A stretch of DNA of 64,000 bases from assembly GCA_964019055.1 (NCBI GenBank), contig OZ025208.1:8138039-8202038 (forward strand), written 5' to 3'. The DNA is from Anthopleura xanthogrammica. Its lineage: Eukaryota; Cnidaria; Anthozoa; Actiniaria; Actiniidae. Below are positions 44,033 through 64,000 of the stretch, in pieces (position 1 is the stretch's first letter; every line of letters starts with the position of its first letter). A program made the translations under genes and the position numbers. The notes under the pieces were generated by a model. The model was not told the DNA's origin, made no database searches, and saw nothing but the letters and a program-made list of their open reading frames with translations.

Positions 44033-44792
44033 TTATAATTTTTAATATTAAATAGTTGCTATTCATTAATTAGACAATCAATACTAATTTAATATTTACT
44101 TCTACAATCTTGTTAATTTAATTACTAAAATACAATCATTTAAATAATAAAATAATAAAAAACAGTGTAATTCAATAAATTATTGTGTAAAATAGAACCT
44201 AGTACCTAAAAAGACATCTATTAATTAAAAAATTATTAAATCATTCAGCTCTTATCTTGGGTAATATAAAATCATGTGGTCTTTTTCTAAATTACAGTAG
44301 ATAGCAAAAAGTTATGTAATGGATGTTTAGGAACACTGAGCATGTCCTTCCACATCTTCAAATCCTTTTAAATGATGATCTGCTCAAAGATCAAGAAAAG
44401 CGCACACAACTTTTCCCCCTCTGTCGATAGTTAGTTTCCAGGAGTCAACTGTTTTTATTATGGCCACCATAGTAGTGGTCCTCTTGGATTAATCCGATTT
44501 CCTTTGCGTAAGCTTTTGATTCTTGATTCATGAATCATTTCTGGACTTTATAGACGCATGGTAGGATCAATATAGGTCTATAATAGGCGACTTGCCCTAA
44601 CAGATGTTTCTTCTTATATCAAATAAAAACTTGGTACTAATTGAAACATTGTCAATCAAGATTTTTTCATTGATTTTTCCTGGCATGTAGCACACAGAGA
44701 TCCCAACTGTCAAGATTAGTGTTGCTGCTAGCATTGTGGCTTGCAGCAAAACTCTCACATACATGACGTCATTACACAGCTGTCCCATCAAA

Positions 44793-45722
44793 TCATCTCA
44801 GCTCCAGGTGATCAAGCTGATGAAGCAGTGCTGGCAGTTGGCCACTTTCTAGTTCTTCGCACGGTTCACGTGATCGCTTGGCTTTTACACAAAAAGGGCC
44901 ATGCTTAACTTCAAAAGGACCGCTAACGACTTGATAAAAATTCTCCTGGGATGGTAAGAATCGTGCTGGCACAAATATGGATACCTTCGCATATGCTCCA
45001 GGATTTGCTTTCCTCACAGCTTTATCGGTTGGCTTCTTCAAACCTTCGAACGTCGTATCATCTCCAGCATAGAGGATCACATTGACCTCGTCCTTGTAAG
45101 AGACAATCTCCCCCTGATGTAGCCCAGTAACGCCAAGCCGAAACAGCGTCGTCACAAAGCTTTTGCTTCCATAGACGCTGTTCGAACTGTTATCAAGTCC
45201 AAACCAGCATCCTTCGATAATGTTTTTGTTATCGCTTGGTTTCAACTGTCGTTCATGGAATATCCTTTTGGCTTCCTCACTGTGAGTGTCGTGAAATATT
45301 GGTGTGTTTCCATCAATTTGGATGTGCTCGGTTCTTCCATAGTAGTTGCGCAATAGCTCCTTTTGTCCATAGTTATCGATGAATAGGGGAACTTCAAGAG
45401 TTTTGAAGATGGTGAGACTTCTTAGAAAGTCAGGTGCCCTTCCATATGCTCCTGAATATGCCTGACTCAGCGGCGATTCGCAACGCCATCTTCGCAGAAG
45501 GACGCGAAGACGGTCAAGACTTTGAAACTGACGTGAATCTACGTCGCTTTCAATGCGGTAAAGACCTTCTAGCGCTAGAACAGCGACCGCTGGGTCTGCA
45601 TTCATTAAGACGCTCATGAGTTTTTCCAAGGCATATCTATTATCGTCAAAGGACGTGAAGGTTTGTAGCAGGTCTACCGGCTCCATTTTGAATCGCGTTT
45701 TGAAAGTCAGGTCTCGTTGCAT
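44793..45722 (-). CDS. Intronless 309-aa protein, unrecognised; ADP-ribosyltransferase-like pattern
   Basis: A single open exon from ATG 45722 (a second good ATG, AAAATGG, is at 45686) to TGA at 44793. Residues 15-80 look helical and ARM/HEAT-like (ALEKLMSVLMNADPAVAVLA). From about 140 the string PIFHDTHSEEAKRIFHERQL … EGCWFGLDNSSNSVYGS … DEVNVILYAG has the spacing of an ART/PARP-type fold (H-x-T, A-x-x-I, G-x-WFG, Y). The catalytic triad is unproven and this is not a firm family call. Length, codon pattern and good start context support a real gene. It is divergent from DRC1, with about 200 bp between starts, so the two may share a promoter. Lack of introns in an intron-rich neighbourhood suggests retroposition or lateral origin as options. 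Confidence 0.72.
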   Translation of the reverse strand: MQRDLTFKTRFKMEPVDLLQTFTSFDDNRYALEKLMSVLMNADPAVAVLALEGLYRIESDVDSRQFQSLDRLRVLLRRWRCESPLSQAYSGAYGRAPDFLRSLTIFKTLEVPLFIDNYGQKELLRNYYGRTEHIQIDGNTPIFHDTHSEEAKRIFHERQLKPSDNKNIIEGCWFGLDNSSNSVYGSKSFVTTLFRLGVTGLHQGEIVSYKDEVNVILYAGDDTTFEGLKKPTDKAVRKANPGAYAKVSIFVPARFLPSQENFYQVVSGPFEVKHGPFCVKAKRSREPCEELESGQLPALLHQLDHLELR

Positions 45723-45920
45723 TGTGGGATAAGATAATTTCAGGCAACGTTTTTATCACTGGGTTACCTGTGGAAAGATAACAGCTGTGCACAAGTACCA
45801 CGGGCCTCATGCTTAGTAACCATAGCCTCATTAGCAACCAAAAAACAAAAACAGAAAAAATATTGAAGTAAAAACAGCCATTTTTCCCTCTCTATAGTTC
45901 GATTTTTAAGCTTATTTACA
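45723..45920. promoter_or_regulatory. Putative bidirectional promoter between the 309-aa gene and DRC1
   Basis: Only 198 bp separate the two start codons, which face outward. No TATA box is evident. An A-rich block (AAAAAACAAAAACAGAAAAA at about 45839) and GGTTACCTGTGGAAAG and GCTTAGTAACCATAGCCTCA are present. GTTACC/GGTAAC-like words recall X-box half sites of RFX factors that drive ciliary genes; this is a suggestion only. Confidence 0.4.
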
Positions 45921-58438
<12,518 letters not shown>

Positions 58439-58467
58439 CTTGTATATAAGCGTGTTCTTATCTTTGT

Positions 58468-58473
58468 AATAAA
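58468..58473 (+). terminator. DRC1: AATAAA polyadenylation signal of DRC1
   Basis: AATAAA occurs 30 bp after the DRC1 stop, within TTTGTAATAAACTATTT. The 3' UTR would be very short, and KPTN starts only about 570 bp further on. Confidence 0.75.
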
Positions 58474-58557
58474 CTATTTATTTCAATTGATATCAGATAA
58501 TATTTAATTCTTTGGGGGTCTTGGGGCTAAAGCGGAAGCAATGCCCGGCCAAGCCTT

Positions 58558-58748
58558 ATAAGGCGCGATTACCCGGAGCAATTTTTTCTGCAATTTTTCT
58601 CTCATGGTACGGAAACGCAATCGTTGCTAAAAGTAGAAAAGAATACCACTTTTCGCAACGATTGCTGCACTGCCGATTACACGCCGGAATTAATGCTCCA
58701 TTCAGCTTGAGTCAAAGAGATAAGTTGCAGAGAAAAGTGCGCCTTTAG
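58558..58748. mobile_element. GCAAC palindromic MITE (copy 5)
   Basis: AAGGCGCGATTACCCGGAGC-AATTTT and AGAGAAAAGTGCGCCTTT are inverted ends close to those of copy 1 at 9383. Internal CGCAATCGTTGCTAAAAGTA and TTTTCGCAACGATTGC pair. It is in the DRC1–KPTN gap, followed by a G-run of about 18 at 58795-58811. Confidence 0.85.
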
Positions 58749-59039
58749 AGACTGGTCAGAAATGAACGCGACGAATGAAACGAAAAGGACTCGGGGGGGG
58801 GGGGGGGGGGTGAGCCCGGGTGTTTTGTACCTGATTTTATGAACCCATTTCAATAAAAATCGAACGACGCCCCTGGATTACTTGACATTGACATTTATTT
58901 AAAATGTCTGAAAATGAAGAGGGCAGCTTGGCATCAGCAGCCGTGCTCTGTTCTCGACTATCCATGGGATGTGGACTGGGTTTCCTGTGGAATATGGTTA
59001 ACTTGGCCCCAGATCCCCAGAACCTTCGCCAAAAACAAG

Positions 59040-62000
59040 ATGGCGGGCGATGTGGATGTGAAAGTCAAGTTTGAAGAAGCTCATTTTACCTCTCTTCCAT
59101 CCCAAACAAATATCTATGGACTAACTAGTGTATCAGACGAAACAGAAACTATTAAAGTTTTGGTTTCTTCATTAAAAGGAAGAATATTCCTCGTTGAATA
59201 TGGAAATGAATGGGATAATCCTGTGAGTCGTGAACTGCCTTTCACCTACATCCCTGCAGGTAAACTAGCTGGTATTTTGAAATTAGAAGGACGATTAATG
59301 TTTTAGATGGAGATGGAGATTGGTGGAAATACTTGGTAATTCTTGAGGGTTGGGAGGGGACGTATGGCTAAAGAGATCGTGGAACAATCATTATTTTGAT
59401 GGAGATGGGGGTTGATGCACAACTCTGCATGACACTTCTGGGGGAGGGGACATATTGAGTGGTCCAATTATAATTTCATCAAATCCCACATGCCAGGGCT
59501 TCATTTTTTGCCATTGCATTAAATTCTTTGCTTATGAAAGAATGTGTTCTAGAATCCCATCAAATATGTTAGGGACCCCAATGTGCCCAGACACATGGGT
59601 CCCAGGACACACATTACGAAATACTTGCACAATCCCTGGAAAAGGAGTTTGATGGGAGTTGTTGGTGCATGTACTTCTGGGGAGTGGTGAGGGGGTATGG
59701 TTGCTAAATGTATAAAAAGTCTGATGCAATGGGTTTTTTTCCCACAGGAGATGCAGAGATTGTATCTATAGATTCTTTTGTGCAGTCAGCAAGTAAGGGT
59801 CATGGGTTGGTGGTTGGGATTTCTTTTATACTCTTCAATGTTCATGTAAGTACATATGTAAAACAACAAGCTACAATCTACACCAAGACTTACTAGTTGA
59901 GAGTGTACCTACTTACCCTCCCAATCCAAACACAACACTGCCTATATCACTTCTCCCCCTCCCCCATGACAATATCAGGATAATCAGGTTCTGATTTGAG
60001 TGATGGGTGTACTTTGTACCAACGCAACATTGAAATATTGGGGGGTGGGGGCGATAAGAGTAACTGGAGATTGAACTATTCTAAACCCCTTGCACGTGAT
60101 GACAAAGCAACTCAATTTGAAGACAAAAAAACAAATTTAAGAATTTCAATCTCCTTAGAAGTGGAAACTATTGTTTTGTTTCCAAATTGAGTTACATTCT
60201 GAAGTGCTGTAAGGGGTCTATATAAATAATAATAATAATAAAGGGGTCTATATAAATATTAATAATAATAGATGTCAAAAGAAGTACAATATAGTAATAC
60301 ATGAAGGGAGTCTTGACAGTTTTAACCGTTGCATGTTTGATTCTCAGAGTAACCAGAAACAGTTTCTCAATATTTACTCTTGTGTTGAGAAAGGAAATGA
60401 ATATTGCTTGGACAGTATTGCAGGTAAAGTGTTACTTTATTCTGCAATGAATGAATGAAGAAAATAGGTGTGTAGGGGTGATTACTATTTAAACCAATCC
60501 ATCCAGTTGGAATGGCAATTTCCTAATCTCAATTATAATGAGACAAACTTCCGACAAATGGTATATGCATCTACCAGAAGAATTGAAAAAAGCAGGAAAG
60601 GTGGATTACCTCAATCAGAAGACCATACTCTTTGTTTTCTAACTGGAATTACTGGTTTTTCCAGTTACTGCTATTTTCATAAACATGTGAACACTGTAGT
60701 TGCAAGTTGCCCTTTGGAATTTGGTTTTTCAATGCTGCCAGTCAAAAACAAAAAATACCAGCTGATTATTTTTGATTGACAGAAGCAAAAAACCTAATTT
60801 AAGTGTGCAGCTTGCAGCCACTGAGTTTGCTTGTTTATGAAAATAGCAGTAAATGGTAAGCGTCCAGATATAGTGCGCAGCTATATAAAACATGTGGAAA
60901 TTGACAGAACATGAGAGAAAAATGATGTATGGCAAAGCACAGCAGACAGGCTTAGATAATAGGCTTTCTTTTGCAAACGTGCTGTATACTAGCTCTTATA
61001 AAGCATTTGCCTCAACCAATCAGAAAGTGAGATGTATATATCCTAGTTATTTTATAAAGCTATTTATTCTATAAATGCAGGTCATATAGACCCTATCAAA
61101 ATATTGTATTTACGAGAACCAAGGGTAACTTTTTTTTTTTTTATTGTGAAATACTTGAATTTAGTCATATGATTACAACCTTTGACTTTCTTTTTTCAGA
61201 GGGGTGTCAACACATAGAACTTGACTTTATACCATTCCAACTTTACCACACATCGTAAGTTAACAGTTCACCACAAAACAATGTGACGAGAGATGAATTA
61301 AGAAGATGGGTGTGAAAGAAAGACAAATAAACTAAATTCTCTATATTACAACATAAATATATTTTGGTTTTGTGTTGCCCACTGGTCACCCTATGATGCC
61401 TTGCACTTCAATATATACATGTGAAAAGTATGACTGATACTATGTAGAAAAATGAAATATTGAAATGAAATGAAACCAACATGATAGGGCCAGAGAAAGC
61501 AAGGATTTGTTTTTTCTCCACAGGTTCCTAAATATACCCAGGCATTTCATATGATCAACTGTACTTTTCATTAATTCAGATTCAAGATGGCTGCTGTATC
61601 AATGAAGTAGTTCATTAATATTTTCTTTTCATTCTTTTTACATGCCTGTGTCTCAGGATAAGAAACAGAGGAACAGTTGAAAATGTATTTTTGTTAGCAG
61701 GAAGTGATCATAAGGTTCATATGTACCGTGAAGTTATGGTTAGTATAATTTTTTGTATAAAATAAATACTGAAATGTGAAAGTGTGACCATGCTGTGACT
61801 ACTCTAATATAACACACACCCTAACCAATCAGATGCTATGTCTTAATCCTTTTATAGGAGAAGGACCACCAATCTTTTGAAGAACAGGAGATAGAAGCTT
61901 TCTTTCCTGAGCTACAGCATCTTCCAAGCAGGTTAGTTGATAATAAAAGCGTGTCTATCACAGCCTGTTTCTGTTGCAATCACTTGATTGATAAATAATG

Positions 62001-63862
62001 GTAATTGAACTAAGTGGAGTGCAATTTGGTCTGATATCAAACGCGCGATGACAAAATCACACGACCGCGTAGCGGGAGTGTGATTTGTAATCGCAAGTTT
62101 GATATCAGACCAAAATTGCACGACACGAAGTTCAATTATCACTTTATTATATCCATTTGGAAATCATATTAGATAGACACTAAATTTGTGATAAGTACAA
62201 AAGTAATTATTAATAAGTAGCTGTTAAAATCATCCATTTTGTTTCTTTTTGTAACAAAAAATTGCAGTCAAACTTGAAAAAAGCTACATTTTATGTTCCT
62301 TATTTGCTGTAATCTGATTGGCTGATTACATACAATCCTGTAATCTGATTGGTTACCTTTTCTAGTGTTGCATTGTGATTGGCTGACAAAAAGATGCGAT
62401 TCGGACTCAAAATAGTGCGATTCGTGCTTGAATCAATCTACTGAGAGCCAATCAGATTACAGGATTTGCTAGTGATTTTAAAATGGATATAATAATGAAA
62501 GGTAAGTAATTTATCCCACTCAGGGCTAAAAATAAGGCCAGTCAATGGAGTGTCTGGCCAAAATTGGCAATGGTTTGGCCAGGAACCTCTTAGGCTGTTC
62601 TTCTTAACTGCAGTGGTCACACTAACTGGTCACATCGTCCGACAGGTGACATGTTGATCAGTCCAATGTAGCCAGTCATCATGTCTGACCAGCTTTGAGT
62701 TGCTGTTATAGTTTTAGCCACTCACTTTCTCCTTATCGTTGTGTAGTGTTGTGTGGATAGATATTCAAGAAAAATCCGAAAACCAGAGACTGACAGCAGT
62801 TGGATGTCAAAATGGGTTTGTGAAGCTCTCAGTTGTGGACATTGAAGAACAGCCCAGTAAGTATAATTATTTGACAGTTGAATGAAGTTTACATGTAAAG
62901 TAATTTCATTCTTCCCTAAAGCAAATAGTATTGCAAGGTTTTATGTTATTAGGTAGTACAATTTTCAGATTTTGATAGCTTTCCTGTTCCCTGGCTCCCT
63001 TAATTTGATTTTTCCTTCTTAGTTTGCAAAAAAAAAACAATGCAGTACTAGTATTTTCAATTTTAACTAGCCTACAAAGTAGCTGAATACTTACTAGTGT
63101 TTATAATTTAAAGTATTTCCAGTTTGGGTAATAGTTTTAAAGAATGTGATCCTGAAATGGTGTTGGTAGGTTTTCAGTTGGACATGCTAATTTAGTCGCT
63201 ACCCTACAGACATCCATTTTGGGGTCATATTTTTTACTTTTACCTCATTTTTGTCCATAAATATAAAGCACAGCCTTTAAAGTTTCTTAAAGTTTGTCAT
63301 ATTGTACTATATTTTTGCTTTCAAAAGGCATTACAAACCAATGGACAGTCAAGCATGATGGACCTATTTCATCAGTCAGGCTTTTCACAATCCCAACAAC
63401 AACAGCTGCAAACACAGGTAATGAAGACATATTAAAGAATGATGGCCAAGAAACCTTCTTCAATAGACAATTTTTGAGATGCATGAGTGCTTTCAAAAAA
63501 TATCGCAGATGCAGACTTGATCTTGAGGCATTTTCCGGCAGTGTCAATACGTTGTGTGATCTTACCTGAAAGTGCCTCTTTTTCATGTATGTGCCTGCCA
63601 GATTTTTAAAAGCACTTGCACATCTCAAAAATAGTCTATTAGTAACACTCTATTCAAATAATGCTTTAACCAAGGTAACATAGTACCTAGCAGCAGAGAT
63701 AGCAGAGCAGGAAAGGAGATTTGGTCATCTTCTGTATTTATTCTATTCATACATTTTTTTCCCATTCTAAACAGATACAACAGATACATTATCTGCTGAT
63801 TCATATGAAGAAAAGTATTACTTATTAGTCTGCTGCACGATAGAACCATGTGCCTTATATGT
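59040..63862 (+). CDS. KPTN: Kaptin (KPTN), KICSTOR complex subunit; 3' part outside the window
   Basis: Nine exons, phases all matching: 59040-59259, 59748-59845, 60348-60423, 61200-61254, 61657-61738, 61858-61931, 62747-62856, 63328-63417, 63775-63862 (donor GT|GTAAGT), then the gene leaves the window. About 297 residues are present. Family landmarks: PSQTNIYGLTSV, ELPFTYIPAGDAEIVSIDSF, GHGLVVGISFI, QFLNIYSCVEKGNEYCLDSI, VFLLAGSDHKVHMYRE, FFPELQHLPSSVVWIDI, RLTAVGCQNGFVKLSVVDI, VKHDGPISSVRLFTI. Kaptin is a WD/β-propeller-like protein, first found with actin, that with ITFG2, C12orf66 and SZT2 recruits GATOR1 to lysosomes to restrain TORC1. ATG 59040 (AAGATGG) is chosen because it aligns with the family start. 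An in-frame ATG at 58914 would add 42 unconserved residues. Confidence 0.95.
60082..60265. mobile_element. Hairpin MITE, TAGACCCCTT family (copy 6) with duplicated right end
   Basis: TAAACCCCTTGCACGTGATG … CAACTCAATTTGAAGACAAA and TTTTGTTTCCAAATTGAGTT … GCTGTAAGGGGTCTAT (to 60220) form the element. AAGGGGTCTATATAAAT is then repeated at 60241 after an (AAT)n run. It lies in KPTN intron 2. Confidence 0.82.
61985..62500. mobile_element. Nested palindromic elements in KPTN intron 6
   Basis: Inner: TAATTGAACTAAGTGGAGTG-CAATTTGGTCTGATATCAAA and TTTGATATCAGACCAAAATT-GCACGACACGAAGTTCAATT-A pair (62000-62140) around GACCGCGTAGCGGGAGTG. Further on, TTATTATATCCATTTGGAAA (about 62143) is mirrored by TTTAAAATGGATATAATAAT (about 62476). 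Several GTGATTGGCTGA/TCTGATTGG words lie between. No coding capacity. Confidence 0.75.
62522..62710. mobile_element. hAT-like MITE, CAGGGCTAAAAATAA (copy 4)
   Basis: CAGGGCTAAAAATAAGGCCA-GTCAATGG starts it; the right side has AGCCAGTCATCATGTCTGAC-CAGCTTTGAGTTGCTGTTATAG. The right terminus is worn. It lies in KPTN intron 6 just before exon 7. Confidence 0.7.
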
Positions 63863-64000
63863 GTAAGTAAAGTTTCCAGCCTTTGAAGTTTAAATATCAT
63901 AAACTAAAGGACCCCCTGGGCTGTGCTAATTTGGAGCAGTGCTGACTCCAAGCCAGGTGTCCGGAGCACGCACGAACCGTCCAATCACAGCGCGCTTTGA
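63863..64000. other. Window edge inside a KPTN intron
   Basis: CAGTGCTGACTCCAAGCCAG-GTGTCCGGAGCACGCACGAA-CCGTCCAATCACAGCGCGC at 63938-63998 may be the left end of another repeat cut by the window edge (CAGTG start, inference). I see nothing else. Confidence 0.35.

Larger units (their letters stand above)
42297..44792. other. Gene-free interval with stacked palindromic elements
   Basis: This contains the promoter side of the acylated-protein gene and the palindromic elements at 42594-43038 and 43072-43328. An inverted pair bracketing TGCCAAGCTTT also occurs (about 43878-44032), followed by plain AT-rich DNA up to the 3' end of the 309-aa gene. No gene is supported. Confidence 0.6.

Noticed and set aside
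58914..59039. N-terminal extension of kaptin from ATG 58914
   Set aside because: The 42 added residues are not family-like, and an out-of-frame ATG lies just upstream. ATG 59040 has the better context.

Overview
The window is nuclear DNA of a metazoan, most likely an anthozoan cnidarian such as a stony coral or sea anemone. The reasons are spliced genes with GT-AG introns and very short exons, AT-rich introns packed with small palindromic transposons, an NB-ARC–TPR innate-immunity type gene, and animal orthologues of VPS11, YTHDF, DRC1 and kaptin. The species is inferred from this style of content, not read from a diagnostic marker.

Layout, left to right. (1) 58-6519, minus strand: an NLR-like NB-ARC + TPR gene whose first intron carries a 1.6-kb perfect TGGA tetranucleotide array. 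(2) 7967-28411, minus: a complete VPS11 gene in 36 coding exons (about 909 aa). Its introns hold a 105-bp satellite, a Crypton-type tyrosine-recombinase relic nested in a small transposon, SINEs and many MITEs. (3) 28412-32941: gene-free, repeat-bearing. (4) 32942-34916, minus: a YTHDF-type m6A reader, with its last short exon not located. (5) 34917-37199: gene-free, with polypurine DNA and a non-LTR retrotransposon relic. (6) 37200-42296, minus: an unrecognised six-exon gene (about 773 aa) with a predicted dual-acylated N terminus, a duplicated amphipathic helix and a duplicated 54-aa basic block. (7) 42297-44792: gene-free, nested palindromic elements. (8) 44793-45722, minus: an intronless 309-aa gene, not recognised, with an ADP-ribosyltransferase-like pattern. 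(9) 45921-58438, plus: complete DRC1 (24 exons, about 757 aa), head-to-head with gene 8 across about 200 bp. (10) 59040 to beyond the right edge, plus: the first nine exons of kaptin (KPTN).

The genes do not form one pathway. VPS11 serves HOPS/CORVET endolysosomal tethering, YTHDF binds m6A mRNA, DRC1 builds the ciliary nexin-dynein regulatory complex, and KPTN belongs to the KICSTOR complex upstream of TORC1. Exon boundaries were derived by hand from splice motifs, unbroken reading phase and similarity to the known families. Each gene's exon set sums to an open frame, which is strong internal support. Most of the remaining sequence is transposon-derived: at least six MITE families, a tRNA-derived SINE family with exchangeable tails, and two minisatellites that appear to have grown out of MITEs.
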